From Chamaesiphon minutus PCC 6605 (GTDB lineage Bacteria; Cyanobacteriota; Cyanobacteriia; Cyanobacteriales; Chamaesiphonaceae): a stretch of 64,000 nucleotides of DNA. This document shows, piece by piece, positions 18,466 to 28,748 of this stretch; the first letter of the stretch is position 1, and each line of letters begins with the position of its first letter. Made by a program: the position numbers and the translations under genes. The notes under the pieces are model-generated. The model was not told the origin of the DNA. It searched no databases and worked only from the letters and a program-made list of their open reading frames with translations. The stretch lies in NCBI RefSeq assembly GCF_000317145.1, contig NC_019697.1, positions 4,166,886-4,230,885 of the forward strand, in the 5' to 3' direction.

Positions 18466-19095
18466 GTCATTTTCCTCGATCGAGATCGATCTTATCAGAA
18501 TTTTCCACTAAATATCCTGCACCCGTTTTTGCGCCAACCGATCGTCAGAATAGCTATTGTAACACTAGTGAAATCTATCTTCTGACTGAGGTGATTTTGC
18601 CTGTCGTTCTCTAGCATTTAGACGACGTTCTTTATATGCGCGATCGCATGTCACAAGGTGTATTTATGGTGCCAGCCCCAGCGGGACGTGGGATCGCAGG
18701 CAATCTCATCGACTTGGGTAACTACCCACTCGAATTTTTGACCAGATGTCGAGATTATGGCGAGATCGTCGCTTGAACTCAGAATTCGATAGCTGCTCTA
18801 AGTCTGTGCATCCCATCTGTGCCTTTGGTGTTTATTCTTCTTCTGAATTTATAGTCATTCCCAATAAGTTTGAGACTGCCTGATTGGCTCTAACCCTTGT
18901 AAAGTTGGAATGACTATACCTCAACTGGCACTCTGCTCTTCCGCTACTGTCACACTCTGTTCCTATTCATGCAGGAGATCTAGTGTGTATGGGAAACCCG
19001 CGCACACTGCATCCAGACCAGACAAATGTGAGCCAGGGCTGGCGGCGATGGCGGGATGACGGCTAAAGGGTTGCTCGCGGGCGAACGATCGCGTC
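18466..19095. other. 630-bp intergenic region with a cytochrome P450 scrap
   Basis: Apart from the P450 remnant at 18666-18776 I see no gene. The left part holds the promoter of the DUF3153 gene. Near 18979-19000 the text GTGTGTATGGGAAACCCGCG resembles a segment of the nested MITE at 28.3 kb (GTGTGGGCGGGTTTCCCGCC). The right end is the 3' region of the leftward pyruvate kinase gene. Confidence 0.5.
18666..18776 (+). pseudogene. Cytochrome P450 N-terminal remnant
   Basis: A 36-residue frame reads MVPAPAGRGIAGNLIDLGNY, then PLEFLTRCRDYGEIVA and a TGA. This matches the proline-rich hinge and helix A of P450s (PPGPRG, then IGNLIDLGNYPLEFLTRCRDYGDIV), which continue for another 400 residues. Only the first tenth remains, so it is a dead fragment. 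Confidence 0.6.
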
Positions 19096-20850
19096 TTAAT
19101 TAAAACTAATCGCGCCAGAATAAATCGACCCACGTTGAACGTCGAGTGTTACTACTTTGCCGCCGTGAATGCTGCTGGTGGCATCTTTGACACCCACGAT
19201 CGTGGGAATGTCCAATCGCAATCCTAAGACTGCGGCATGGCAGGTTAAACCCTCATCTTCGACCACGATCGCGCTGGCTTTGCGGATAGCATCTAGATAC
19301 TCGGCATTGGTAGTCTTGGCAATCAAGATATCACCTTTATTGAAGTGAGCTACATCTCTAGGCGATCGGGCGATGTGGGCGACGCCAGTAACCAAACCAT
19401 GTCCGATGCCGATCCCTTGTCCCAAAATCGCTGTGACGACCTCGACTTTGACTAAATCTGTCGAACCAGCGACGCCTTGAGTACCGGAGGTAATAACGAC
19501 CAAATCGCCTTCGTGGATCAGATTGCTCGTCCGTGCCATGTTGATGGCGGCTTGAAAATTGTCATTTACGTTGGCTAAATCGAGCAGGAGCATGGGTTGA
19601 ACTCCCCAAACGAGCTGAAGTCTGCGAGCGACATCTACATGGGGTGTGACGGCCAGAATTGGCTTAGATGGACGAAATTTGGAAACGCTACGAGCGGTGG
19701 CTCCAGTTTTGGTAAAGGGGATGATGGCGGCGGCTCCGAGTTGTTCGGCAATATTGCCTACGGCTTCGCTGATGGCATTGGGAATCGATCGCTTATTATC
19801 TTCCCAGCGTTTGGAGAGTTTTTCTTTCTCGGTTTCGAGGGCAATTCTCGCCATCGTTTGCACGGCTTCGATCGGATAAATGCCGACAGCGGTTTCGTTA
19901 GAGAGCATCACCGCATCGGTACCGTCTAAAATCGCATTGGCGACGTCCGAAATCTCGGCGCGAGTACCGCGTGGATTGGTAACCATACTATCGAGCATTT
20001 GGGTCGCCGTAATAATCGGAATCCCCAATCGGTTAGCAGTGGCAATCAGTTGTTTTTGGATTCTGGGGACTTGTTCGGCAGGTAGTTCTACGCCTAAGTC
20101 GCCCCGTGCTACCATCACGCCATCGCACAGCGAAAGGATCGCTTCCATTTGCTCGATCGCTTCGTGCTTCTCGATTTTGGCAATGACGGGGACTTCTTTG
20201 CCTGCATTGGCAATTAATTCTTTAATTTCATGGATATCGGCAGGATTGCGAACGAAGCTGAGGGCTACCCAGTCTACGCCTTGATCGAGTCCGAACATCA
20301 GATCCTGACGGTCTTTATCGGTTAAAGCTTTGATCGACAGGTAAACGCCGGGAAAATTGACGCCCTTATTATTAGATAAAGTGCCGCCCACGACTACTTC
20401 ACAGTGCAGTTCGCTGGTATCTCGATCGACAGCGGTAACTACCATTTCGACCTTACCATCATCGAGCAAAATCGTCGATCCGACGGGTACTTCTTCGGCA
20501 AGTGTATCGTAAGTTACCGAACTAATTGTCTGGGTACCAAGGATAATTTTGCTGGTAAGCGTGAACGGATCCCCATTTTTTAGGACGATCGAACCATCGG
20601 CAAATTTGCCCAATCTAATTTTTGGCCCCTGTAAATCTTGTAAGATCCCAACGGGCTGATTGAGTTCAAAAGATATTTGCCTGATTAGGCGAATATTGGC
20701 TAGATGGTCGTCGTGAGTACCATGAGAAAAATTGAGTCGCAGAGTCGTGGCTCCCGCTTGAATCAATTGTTTCAGGACTTCAGGGCGACTAGTTGCGGGG
20801 CCGATGGTAGCAACAATCTTAGTTCGGCGGAGGGAATCTCGCAATTGCAT
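19096..20850 (-). CDS. pyk: Pyruvate kinase, long cyanobacterial form
   Basis: 584 residues from the chosen start (MQLRDSLRRTKIVATIGPAT). The TIM barrel carries LRLNFSHGTHDDH, LQDLQGPKIRLG, VAKIEKHEAI-type VIAKIEKHEAIEQ and the signature with MVARGDLGVELP. TATQMLDSM and GTDAVMLSNETAVG complete the active site. After the allosteric domain an extra C-terminal segment of about 100 residues (ARSPRDVAHFNKGDILIAK, EGLTCHAAVLGLRLDIPTIVG) is a PEP-utilising mobile domain, typical of cyanobacterial Pyk. It makes pyruvate and ATP from phosphoenolpyruvate in glycolysis. A longer frame to 20946 exists but starts before the conserved MQLRDSLRRT. Confidence 0.94.
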   Translation of the reverse strand: MQLRDSLRRTKIVATIGPATSRPEVLKQLIQAGATTLRLNFSHGTHDDHLANIRLIRQISFELNQPVGILQDLQGPKIRLGKFADGSIVLKNGDPFTLTSKIILGTQTISSVTYDTLAEEVPVGSTILLDDGKVEMVVTAVDRDTSELHCEVVVGGTLSNNKGVNFPGVYLSIKALTDKDRQDLMFGLDQGVDWVALSFVRNPADIHEIKELIANAGKEVPVIAKIEKHEAIEQMEAILSLCDGVMVARGDLGVELPAEQVPRIQKQLIATANRLGIPIITATQMLDSMVTNPRGTRAEISDVANAILDGTDAVMLSNETAVGIYPIEAVQTMARIALETEKEKLSKRWEDNKRSIPNAISEAVGNIAEQLGAAAIIPFTKTGATARSVSKFRPSKPILAVTPHVDVARRLQLVWGVQPMLLLDLANVNDNFQAAINMARTSNLIHEGDLVVITSGTQGVAGSTDLVKVEVVTAILGQGIGIGHGLVTGVAHIARSPRDVAHFNKGDILIAKTTNAEYLDAIRKASAIVVEDEGLTCHAAVLGLRLDIPTIVGVKDATSSIHGGKVVTLDVQRGSIYSGAISFN

Positions 20851-21282
20851 GAAGTTACAGTCAAAGGATCGAAGGATCGTAATACTAGGGCGATCGGTTG
20901 GGCAGAGATCGGCTCTGAGATCGGATGCCAACGTTGAGGATGGCAACTGACCTCAATTGTGGATTTAGATCTAACTTCGATCGGCCATAGATAACAGTGG
21001 ATGGTACCACACAACTGTTGCCAGTTTCCGGCGATCTGACTATAAGTTAAGTAATATTTCACGATCGGACAAATGATATAAGTGTATATACGTTGGTTCC
21101 GATAAGATTTTTGGGATAAATAAGTAAATAAACAGCACGCCTTTTTCAAAACCCCGATCTAGGACGGTAATGCTGTTCTAGTCGGCACCTCAACGCGTCT
21201 AATCCGTTTTCGTCGCGCTCGGCATCCTGGCTGGAACAAACCATAAATATTCACTCTCAACTGTCAACCGATCTAACAACCC
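20851..21282. other. Divergent promoter region between pyk and the hybrid kinase
   Basis: 432 bp between divergently transcribed genes. No gene, repeat or clear structured RNA is seen; promoters for both neighbours must lie here, but I cannot place them with confidence. Confidence 0.4.
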
Positions 21283-23373
21283 ATGACAATCGGACAAACA
21301 CCTCATTCCCCACCACTGATTCTGATTGTCGATGATGACGATTTAGTGCGATCGTTGCTATGTGAGAAAGTCCGCAAAGATGGCTATCAGGTGAGGACGG
21401 CTCAAAATGGCGAAGAAGCACTCGTTATCTATCAAGAAATCCAGCCAGACTTAGTGCTGATGGATGGAGTGATGCCAGAGATGGACGGATTTGAGTGTTG
21501 CGAGCAGCTTCAGAAGTTACCAGGAGGAGAACTGACCCCAGTATTGATGATTACGGGATTGGATGATAAAGCTTCACTCGATCGAGCTTATGCTGTTGGT
21601 GCTGCTGACTATATTACCAAGCCGATCCACTGGGCGGTTCTGCGCCAAAGAGTCAAGCGGGTACTACATCAATCTCATTTGCATCGACAACTAGAAGCAT
21701 CTAATTTAGCCCTGCGTCAAAAATCTGAAGAACTCCAGCATCAAAACGATCTCCTCGAACAGTCCAAGAAAGTAGCTGAATCGGCAAATAAAGCCAAAAG
21801 TGCTTTTTTAGCTGCCATGAGTCATGAAATCCGCACGCCGATGAATGGAGTGATTGGGATGACGGGGTTGCTGCTCGATACCGAACTTACCTCTCAACAA
21901 CATGAATTTGTGAGTACGATTCGCCACAGTGGCGATGCATTACTAACGCTGATTAACGATATTCTCGACTTTTCTAAAATTGAGTCGGGCAAATTAGAGT
22001 TAGATTATCAACCATTCAATATTCGCGATTGCATTGAAGAAACTCTCGATTTGCTCGCCCCCAAAGCTGCTGAAAAAAACCTCGAGCTGGCATACCTAAT
22101 CTATAAGAATACGCCCAATTATTTATATGGCGATGTCACCCGCATTCGGCAAATTTTAGTCAATCTTGTCGGTAATGGCTTAAAGTTTACTAATTCTGGT
22201 GAAGTCATCGTCGGTGTGACCGCGCGAAAGATCGCAGCCGAAGATGCCGATGCTGTTGTTACTGCTGATGATACTTACGAAGTCCGATTTGTAGTCAAAG
22301 ATACGGGAATTGGCATTCCTCAAGACAAGATCGATCGCTTATTTAAAGCCTTTAGTCAAGTTGACTCTTCTACTACCCGCAACTATGGCGGCACGGGTTT
22401 AGGACTGATTATCAGTAAAAGATTGACAGAATTAATGCATGGCAGAATGTGGGTTGAGAGTAATAGTGATGGTGGGTCTAATTTCTTTTTTACGATTATC
22501 GCCAAAGCCTCACCAGCGACAACCTCATCTACTTGGAAAGAACAATCTCAGCCTGCACAATTACAAGGTAAACGGCTATTAATTGTCGAAGATAATGCGA
22601 CCCATCGCAAAATATTAGCTCTCCAAGCTCAATCTTGGGGAATGCACGCGCACGCCACCGAATCGGGAGCAGAAGCTCTAAAATTACTCAATTTACGCGG
22701 ACATTTCGATCTGGCAATTTTAGACATGCAGATGCCAGAAATGGATGGATTGACCCTCGCTCAAAAAATTCGCGAGTTTCCAGAATATCAGCAGCTACCA
22801 TTGGTCATGCTCAGTTCGCTCAATATCAATCGATCGGAAATCGAAGCCGCTAATGTCAGTTTCGCAGCTACTTTAAATAAACCGATCGGACATTTTCAAC
22901 TCCAAGATGTTTTAGCCCACATCTTAGGTGAAAGTGAAAATAAATCGATCGTCAAACCGAAAGCTTCCAATTACGATCGCTATCAAGCTACATTCCCCCT
23001 GCGAATTTTGCTAGCCGAAGACAATCTCGTCAATCAAAAAGTGGCCATGCACATGTTAAAGCGGATCGGTTATCAAGCCGATATTGCCATGAATGGTGTC
23101 GAAGTTCTCGAATTATTACGCGATCGAGCTTATGATGTGGTATTGATGGATTTACAAATGCCTAAAATGGATGGTATGGAGGCTACCCGCCGGATTTTAA
23201 CCGAATTCCCCGAACATCGTTGTCCGACAATTATTGCCATGACAGCGAGCGCGCTCGAGGGCGATAAGCAAGAATGTCTTGCTGCTGGAATGCATGATTA
23301 TGTCACTAAGCCTGTCAAACTCGAACAATTGGCTCAAGCACTCAATCAGTGTCAGCCGTTATTGTTAGTTTAG
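21283..23373 (+). CDS. Hybrid sensor histidine kinase, REC-HisKA-HATPase-REC-REC
   Basis: 696 residues without membrane segments or a sensory domain. An N-terminal receiver ([11 protein letters not shown], phospho-acceptor Asp61 in [12 protein letters not shown], Lys in YITKPI) leads through a coiled coil (about 133-175) to the H-box [16 protein letters not shown] with His181. The ATPase has [18 protein letters not shown] and YGGTGLGL. Two more receivers follow: [12 protein letters not shown] with [10 protein letters not shown], and [12 protein letters not shown] with [11 protein letters not shown] and YVTKPVK. All phosphorylation sites are present. The input is probably a partner protein or the N-terminal receiver itself. 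It is followed by a 10-bp tandem repeat (GTGGATAGTG, 23374-23405). Confidence 0.92.
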   Translation: MTIGQTPHSPPLILIVDDDDLVRSLLCEKVRKDGYQVRTAQNGEEALVIYQEIQPDLVLMDGVMPEMDGFECCEQLQKLPGGELTPVLMITGLDDKASLDRAYAVGAADYITKPIHWAVLRQRVKRVLHQSHLHRQLEASNLALRQKSEELQHQNDLLEQSKKVAESANKAKSAFLAAMSHEIRTPMNGVIGMTGLLLDTELTSQQHEFVSTIRHSGDALLTLINDILDFSKIESGKLELDYQPFNIRDCIEETLDLLAPKAAEKNLELAYLIYKNTPNYLYGDVTRIRQILVNLVGNGLKFTNSGEVIVGVTARKIAAEDADAVVTADDTYEVRFVVKDTGIGIPQDKIDRLFKAFSQVDSSTTRNYGGTGLGLIISKRLTELMHGRMWVESNSDGGSNFFFTIIAKASPATTSSTWKEQSQPAQLQGKRLLIVEDNATHRKILALQAQSWGMHAHATESGAEALKLLNLRGHFDLAILDMQMPEMDGLTLAQKIREFPEYQQLPLVMLSSLNINRSEIEAANVSFAATLNKPIGHFQLQDVLAHILGESENKSIVKPKASNYDRYQATFPLRILLAEDNLVNQKVAMHMLKRIGYQADIAMNGVEVLELLRDRAYDVVLMDLQMPKMDGMEATRRILTEFPEHRCPTIIAMTASALEGDKQECLAAGMHDYVTKPVKLEQLAQALNQCQPLLLV

Positions 23374-23407
23374 TGGATAGTGGATAGTGGATAGTGGATA
23401 GTGGATA
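23374..23407. repeat. TAGTGGATAG tandem repeat after the hybrid kinase
   Basis: About three and a half tandem copies of GTGGATAGTG directly after the kinase stop. The same word occurs inverted (CACTATCCAC) in the gaps at 9935-9965 and 33240-33295. Confidence 0.8.
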
Positions 23408-23461
23408 TCGATTGATTTTGGCTAGTATTTTTTTGTTTTAATTGAAATTTGGTTGGCGATC

Positions 23462-23908
23462 GTGTCTTTTGAATATTCGTATGTAATTCAGTTTCGAGAT
23501 ACCGATGCGGCAGGTGTTGTTTACTTTGTTAATCTTGTTTCGATTTGTCACGTTGCGTATGAAGCTTCGCTAATTGAGTCGGGGATCGAGCTAAAAACAT
23601 TTGTCAATAATTCTGAATTTGCCGTACCGATCGCTCATGTATCGGCTGATTTTTTTAGACCTTTATATTGTGGCGATCGAGTAAAGATCGACCTCAGACC
23701 ATGTGCGATCGATAGTTGCAAATTTGAGATAAAATATCAGATATTATCTACAGATTTGCCAGCAATAGTTGGCGGAGCATCTCCAGAAGAGAATCGCGAG
23801 TTAGTGTTGGCTACTGCGACAACTAAACATGTAGTCATCGATCCGCAAACTAGAAGACGTCGCGAATTTGCAGCAGAGATCGTTCGGTGGCTGGCACGGT
23901 GGAGTTAA
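23462..23908 (+). CDS. Hot-dog fold acyl-CoA thioesterase (DHNA-CoA thioesterase-like)
   Basis: About 148 residues. SYVIQFRDTDAAGVVYFVNL is the 4-hydroxybenzoyl-CoA thioesterase motif with the catalytic Asp in FRDTDAAG; ISICHVAYEASLIESGIEL-type helix and VPIAHVSADFFRPLYCGD follow. In cyanobacteria close homologues (Synechocystis Slr0204 group) hydrolyse 1,4-dihydroxy-2-naphthoyl-CoA in phylloquinone synthesis, so that role is likely by family. There is no ATG; GTG at 23462 (SFEYSYVIQFRDTD) is more likely than TTG at 23453. No other phylloquinone genes are near. Confidence 0.8.
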   Translation: MSFEYSYVIQFRDTDAAGVVYFVNLVSICHVAYEASLIESGIELKTFVNNSEFAVPIAHVSADFFRPLYCGDRVKIDLRPCAIDSCKFEIKYQILSTDLPAIVGGASPEENRELVLATATTKHVVIDPQTRRRREFAAEIVRWLARWS

Positions 23909-24026
23909 GCTCGGATTGGCGTCAAGCAGCTCTAGACATGGATAGTCTCATCCTTGAGGCTTCCGGAATTTACTCGATCGAGGTGTAGATATCCATATTC
24001 AATCTAAAGGCATCTTCTCACCTCAA

Positions 24027-24392
24027 ATGTTAAATATTAATAAATTTATCTTCTATTTTATTTTATTCCCACTAGCTGAGGTTATCGCTTTTGCTACGGT
24101 GGCAGGAGCTGAAACTTTAAGAACTAAAAACTTTGAAATCAAGATTACCAGACAGTGTGCCGAAGGTAACGTCATTTGCAATCGTGTCACCTATATCGGC
24201 AAAGATCTAAAAACGGGTAAATCGATTCGATTGACTGGAAAAACGGTAAATAATCCTAAAAGCTATACTTTTTTAGGTTATGAGTTTAGCAACGGTAAAT
24301 ATCGTTATTTTGTAAACACTAGTAACGTATTGCAAGTTTACAAAGGGAGACAACTAATTCTTAAGGAACAAGGTGTCTCGATCGAAAAATAA
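24027..24392 (+). CDS. Small exported protein of unknown function
   Basis: 121 residues. The N-terminus (MLNINKFIFYFILFPLAEVI then AFATVAGAE) is a signal peptide with likely cleavage after AGA. The mature part of about 90 residues is beta-rich (TKNFEIKITRQCAEGNVICN, SIRLTGKTVNNPKSYTFLGY, GKYRYFVNTSNVLQVYKG) and has two cysteines that could form a disulfide. The pattern of KSYTFLGYEFSNGKYRYFV resembles small secreted proteins found in many proteobacteria and cyanobacteria, but no family is named. Its stop is 4 bp from the convergent phosphatase gene stop. Confidence 0.65.
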   Translation: MLNINKFIFYFILFPLAEVIAFATVAGAETLRTKNFEIKITRQCAEGNVICNRVTYIGKDLKTGKSIRLTGKTVNNPKSYTFLGYEFSNGKYRYFVNTSNVLQVYKGRQLILKEQGVSIEK

Positions 24393-24396
24393 ACAC

Positions 24397-24942
24397 TTAG
24401 TTGGAGCTATTAGTAAAGTTGCGACAATTGTCTAGTAATAAATATAACTCTGTCAAAACTCGCCAGGGATTGCGTCCTTTAAAGGGTGCGGCAATTACAG
24501 CTTCATAAGGATTTTTGCCAGTTTTTAAGACCGACTCGATCGCACGTTGACGAGCGAATCCACGTCCCGCTACCAGCCAAGCCGCAAGAATATGTCCGGT
24601 ACGTCCAACTCCGCCAGAGCAATGAACGACAACTCGCGCTTGGTGTCGATCGGCAGCAGTTAAAAATGGTAAAATTCGATCGACAAGCACTTCTAATTCT
24701 ACCAAACAAAAATCATCGATTGGTGCCCAACAAAGTGCGTCATTTCCCCAAGACTGTCGATAAACATCGAGTAAGTTTGCATACCGATTTAGATGAGATT
24801 CTGGCAGTAAGCAACATATTTTTTGAACACCTTGGATTTGCATAAACTCGATCCACTCAATTACCTGCCGATCGGTATATCCAGGTCGAGCTGCACCAAA
24901 AACAATTCGTTCCGCTGCTGAAGCAGCCGTAAAATTATACAT
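24397..24942 (-). CDS. Dual-specificity/tyrosine protein phosphatase
   Basis: About 181 residues from the chosen start MYNFTAASAAERIVFG. The active-site P-loop is VVHCSGGVGRTG (Cys-x5-Arg), with the general-acid loop WAPIDDF upstream. PGYTDRQVIEWIEFMQIQGV resembles cyanobacterial dual-specificity phosphatase proteins. An ATG at 24981 would add 13 residues but would overlap the divergent hydrolase start at 24976, so 24942 is favoured. A second phosphatase of the same fold lies at 43979-44449. The substrate is unknown. Confidence 0.82.
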   Translation of the reverse strand: MYNFTAASAAERIVFGAARPGYTDRQVIEWIEFMQIQGVQKICCLLPESHLNRYANLLDVYRQSWGNDALCWAPIDDFCLVELEVLVDRILPFLTAADRHQARVVVHCSGGVGRTGHILAAWLVAGRGFARQRAIESVLKTGKNPYEAVIAAPFKGRNPWRVLTELYLLLDNCRNFTNSSN

Positions 24943-24975
24943 GCTATTTCCCAATCGAAAGCTGAATTCTAATTT

Positions 24976-25920
24976 ATGCAACTATTGAAGAGGGCAGAGT
25001 TCGGCAGAAAATATCGAAAGTATTTATATCGATCGATCCTCAGTTTATTTATCATTTTCAATATTCTGGCTTATCTGGGTGCTTATGCCATGACACATTT
25101 TGTCTCTCCAGGACAATTTGGGTGGGGACAGCCAAAACCGAATAGTTCCAGCATACCTACCGATCTCGGACTCAAATATATTACCCAACGCATTCCGATC
25201 GGTCAAACTGAATGGTTAGAAACTTGGTTTATTCCTGCCAGATCCCCTACCTCTAAAGGTACTGTTATCCTGTTCCCCGGTAATGGCGGTAGTAAAGCCA
25301 AACAACTGCTCCGACCAGCGCGAGTATTCCACACATTAGGCTACAATACCTTACTAGTCGATTTCCGAGGAGTCGGCGGTTCTAGCGGGAATACCACCAC
25401 ATTAGGGATGCGAGAAGCTGAAGATGTCGCTGCGAGTTTCCGCCATACCCAAACATTGCAACCCCAACAGCCGATCGTATTATATGGCGTCTCGATGGGC
25501 ACATCAGCCATCCTCAAAGCCGTCGCCGAGCGGAAGGTAAATCCCCATGCAATTATCCTCGAACTGCCCTTTGCTCGGCTGGTAGATGCCCTTGGCAGTA
25601 GATTAAACGAGACATCCATTCCAACATTTCCAATGGCACAATTGACTCTAGCTTGGGGCAGCATTCAACACGGCTATAATGGTTTTGTGCATAATCCAGA
25701 AGATTATGCCAGTCAGGTAAAATGCCCGACGCTGATTTTACATGGCAAGCTCGATAAGTGGACAACAGCAGCTCAAATCGATCGAATCGAGCGGAATTTA
25801 CAAGGTATCAAACAGTTAAGTATTTTCCCCAATGCAGGTCACGATTTATTAGTCACAGTCGATCGCGATCGGTGGATGCAACAGATCGAACAGTTTCTCG
25901 AACAAGTTAAAATCCGATAA
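24976..25920 (+). CDS. Alpha/beta hydrolase with N-terminal membrane anchor
   Basis: 314 residues. One N-terminal span (LSLFIIFNILAYLGAYAM) is followed by a hydrolase domain: VILFPGNGGSKAKQLLRPAR (oxyanion region), LVDFRGVGGSSGN, the nucleophile elbow YGVSMGTSA with Ser, LHGKLDKWT with the acid Asp, and FPNAGHDLLV with the catalytic His. This is the BEM46/YfhR-like group of membrane-anchored serine hydrolases. Their substrate is not known. Divergent from the phosphatase gene, the two starts being about 33 bp apart. Confidence 0.82.
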   Translation: MQLLKRAEFGRKYRKYLYRSILSLFIIFNILAYLGAYAMTHFVSPGQFGWGQPKPNSSSIPTDLGLKYITQRIPIGQTEWLETWFIPARSPTSKGTVILFPGNGGSKAKQLLRPARVFHTLGYNTLLVDFRGVGGSSGNTTTLGMREAEDVAASFRHTQTLQPQQPIVLYGVSMGTSAILKAVAERKVNPHAIILELPFARLVDALGSRLNETSIPTFPMAQLTLAWGSIQHGYNGFVHNPEDYASQVKCPTLILHGKLDKWTTAAQIDRIERNLQGIKQLSIFPNAGHDLLVTVDRDRWMQQIEQFLEQVKIR

Positions 25921-26124
25921 TTTAGGTTTCTACTGGAGCGATGATTTCAATAGTCGATCGTTTCTCGATCGAATGCTACATGCCAAAGGATGGTGCTGCC
26001 GCGATCGAGTATGTCTCGCTCGCTCGATTCTCTGTCAATCGGCAGAATATAATAGAGATTAGACCAGATCGCACCTATAGCTTCAGGGCGGAAAGTTCAA
26101 ATTCAGGCTCCTCCCCCATTAATT

Positions 26125-28032
26125 ATGAATCCCGACGTTAAATTCCAAGATGCCTTTGATGTTGTCGTTGTCGGTGCCGGACATGCAGGCTGTGAAGCCG
26201 CACTAGCCACCGCACGCTTGGGCTGTCGCACCCTTTTACTCACCCTCAATTTGGATAAAATTGGCTGGCAACCCTGCAACCCAGCCGTCGGCGGCCCTGC
26301 CAAGTCCCAGCTCACCCACGAAATCGACGCCCTGGGCGGTGAAATTGGCAAAATGGCCGATCGTACCTATTTACAGAAACGGGTCTTGAATGACTCGAAA
26401 GGCCCTGCTGTGTGGGCATTACGCGCGCAGACCGATAAGCGCGAATATGCGGCGGTGATGAAGAGTATCGTCGAAAATCAAGCCAATCTCACCATTCGGG
26501 AAGGGATGGTAACGGATCTGATTTTGGATGGGAATAATCGCGTTATTGGCGTTGAGACTTACTTTGGCGTGGCGTTTGAGTGCCAAGCGGTCATCTTGAC
26601 TACTGGGACATTTCTCGGCGGGACGATTTGGGTGGGCAATAAATCGATGTCTGCTGGACGTGCGGGAGAATTTGCCGCAACGGGATTGACAGAAACCTTG
26701 CACCGTCTGGGCTTTGAAACTGGAAGGCTGAAAACTGGTACGCCTGCGCGGGTGGATAAACGATCGGTAGACTATTCTAAAATGGAACCACAACCGGGCG
26801 ACAATCGCGTGCGCTGGTTTAGTTTCGACCCGGATGTGTGGGTAGAGAAAGAACAAATTCCCTGTCATCTGACGCGGACGACCCCCCAAACCCATCGCCT
26901 GATTCGCGAAAATCTCCATCTATCGCCTGTATACGGCGGTTGGGTAGATGCTAAGGGGCCGAGATATTGTCCGAGTATCGAGGATAAGATCGTCCGCTTT
27001 GCTGATAAGGAAAGCCATCAGATTTTTATCGAACCAGAAGGACGCGAGATTCCCGAACTCTACATTCAGGGATTTTCGACTGGCTTACCCGAACAGCTCC
27101 AAGTCCAAATGTTGCGGACGCTGCCAGGAATGGAAGAATGCGTGATGTTGCGTCCGGCTTATGCAGTTGAGTATGACTATCTACCAGCGACGCAATGTTA
27201 TCCCACCCTGATGACCAAGAAAATCGAGGGACTATTTTGTGCGGGGCAGGTAAATGGCACTACTGGCTATGAAGAAGCCGCCGGACAAGGATTTGTCGCG
27301 GGGGTAAATGCGGCGCGATTTGTCAAACATCAGGAAATGATTGTCTTCCCGCGCGAACAAAGTTATTTGGGCACTTTAATCGACGATTTGTGTACCAAAG
27401 ATTTGCGCGAACCATATCGAATGTTGACCAGTCGATCGGAATATCGGCTATTATTGCGATCGGATAATGCCGACCAGCGATTGACGCCGTTAGGTCGAGA
27501 AATTGGCTTAATTGACGACAGACGGTGGAAATTATTTACTAGCAAGCAAGCACAAATTATCGCTGAGAAGGAACGTCTGGAGAAAACTAGAATTAAAGAA
27601 CTCGAACCTACGGGGCAGGCGATTACTGCTGCGACTGGAGAAATTATTAAGGGTTCGATAACTCTGGCCGAACTATTGCGCCGTCCGGGATTGCATTACC
27701 CGCATTTAATTAAGTTTGAATTGGGTAATAATAACCTGAATATTGCCGAACAAGAAGGGGCAGAAATTGAGATTAAATATGCTGGCTACTTGAGTCGTCA
27801 ACAACATCAAATCGACCAAGTAAGTAAGCAATCTAATCGCAAATTACCGATCGATATCGATTATCACTCGATCGAAACTCTATCCAAAGAATCGCGCGAG
27901 AAGTTAGCACAAGTGCAACCCGCTACTATCGGACAAGCCACCCGCATCGGTGGTGTCAATCCCGCCGATATTAATGCTTTGTTGATTTGGCTGGAAGTCC
28001 GCAACAGAAATACGATCCCCCAGGTTGTCTAA
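26125..28032 (+). CDS. mnmG: tRNA uridine-5-carboxymethylaminomethyl synthesis enzyme MnmG (GidA)
   Basis: 635 residues. FAD-binding motif [17 protein letters not shown] at the N-terminus, [35 protein letters not shown] and GLKTGTP-type [19 protein letters not shown] are diagnostic; the C-terminal tail has [14 protein letters not shown]. With MnmE it installs the cmnm5 group on U34 of certain tRNAs using FAD, glycine and methylenetetrahydrofolate. No partner gene nearby. The gene appears monocistronic. Confidence 0.97.
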   Translation: MNPDVKFQDAFDVVVVGAGHAGCEAALATARLGCRTLLLTLNLDKIGWQPCNPAVGGPAKSQLTHEIDALGGEIGKMADRTYLQKRVLNDSKGPAVWALRAQTDKREYAAVMKSIVENQANLTIREGMVTDLILDGNNRVIGVETYFGVAFECQAVILTTGTFLGGTIWVGNKSMSAGRAGEFAATGLTETLHRLGFETGRLKTGTPARVDKRSVDYSKMEPQPGDNRVRWFSFDPDVWVEKEQIPCHLTRTTPQTHRLIRENLHLSPVYGGWVDAKGPRYCPSIEDKIVRFADKESHQIFIEPEGREIPELYIQGFSTGLPEQLQVQMLRTLPGMEECVMLRPAYAVEYDYLPATQCYPTLMTKKIEGLFCAGQVNGTTGYEEAAGQGFVAGVNAARFVKHQEMIVFPREQSYLGTLIDDLCTKDLREPYRMLTSRSEYRLLLRSDNADQRLTPLGREIGLIDDRRWKLFTSKQAQIIAEKERLEKTRIKELEPTGQAITAATGEIIKGSITLAELLRRPGLHYPHLIKFELGNNNLNIAEQEGAEIEIKYAGYLSRQQHQIDQVSKQSNRKLPIDIDYHSIETLSKESREKLAQVQPATIGQATRIGGVNPADINALLIWLEVRNRNTIPQVV

Positions 28033-28121
28033 ATTAATAGATCGTTGGGTTGTTAGGATCGGGATTTAAACTCCTGTGCTTTGTCGAAAATTAGAACCTA
28101 ACAGATCCCCGATTTCTCTAA

Positions 28122-28667
28122 GAGGATGTCTGAAAACTCAATTTTGTTAAGCTCAAACCCTAGAGAATCCCCCCTAGCCTTAAAAAGGGGGGGAACGGAT
28201 TTTCAAGTCCCCCTTTTTAAGCTACCGTGTATACACAAGTCTGATTGACTTCGTTTCTAGATCTAAATCCCCCAAACCCCCTTAAAAAGGGGGCTAAGAT
28301 CCGGTCAAAGTCCCCCTGCTTGGTACGCTTCCATGGTCGGGAGCGGTGCAGTGTGGGCGGGTTTCCCGCCCATACAACTGCACCAAGAGAAACCCGACCG
28401 GAGCGAATCCGCTTTTCAATGGGGATTTAGCGGCTCCCGTAACTCCTTTGGAGTGGCTGCGCCAACGTCGGGTTCCCCGACGGATTAGGGAGACAAGACA
28501 GGGGGATTTCTAGGGTTTTCGCTTCCCTCCAGACTTGTGTATACACGGTAGCTTTTTAAGGGGGATTTAGCGGCGCATCGAACGGGAGGTTCCCTCCCGT
28601 TTGTGTGCGACAAGACAGGGGGATTTACCCAGCGTAAACGAAGCAATTAGACTTTTCAGACATCCTC
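28122..28667. mobile_element. Outer MITE-like element, 546 bp, carrying a second element inside
   Basis: Ends GAGGATGTCTGAAAA (28122-28136) and TTTTCAGACATCCTC (28653-28667) are perfect inverted repeats, and TAA flanks both sides (28119-28121 and 28668-28670), consistent with a 3-bp target duplication. The body is built from CCCCCTTTTTAAGG-type segments and has no credible ORF. It occupies most of the 716-bp gap between mnmG and a Uma2 gene. The rest of the gap has nothing recognisable beyond a possible Uma2 promoter near 28700-28740. Confidence 0.75.
28221..28552. mobile_element. Inner MITE, 332 bp, nested in the outer element
   Basis: Perfect 23-bp inverted ends: the left begins GCTACCGTGTATACACAAGT followed by CTG (28221-28243), the right is its reverse complement (28530-28552). 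The flanks carry the direct repeat TTTTTAA (28214-28220 and 28553-28559). Inside, a long hairpin (GGTGCAGTGTGGGCGGG against CCCGCCCATACAACTGCACC) occupies about 28342-28384. No transposase ORF. The element has jumped into the TTTTTAA of the outer one. Confidence 0.8.
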
Positions 28668-28748
28668 TAAGAAGTCGAGAATCTGGGGATCTAGTCAACG
28701 TAGTGATAACATGTCCATAATCGATCGCATCATCAGAGGTTATACCCT

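Noticed and set aside
20851-21282. Possible riboswitch or small RNA between pyk and the hybrid kinase
   Set aside because: No conserved riboswitch motif or strong stem with a T tract is visible.
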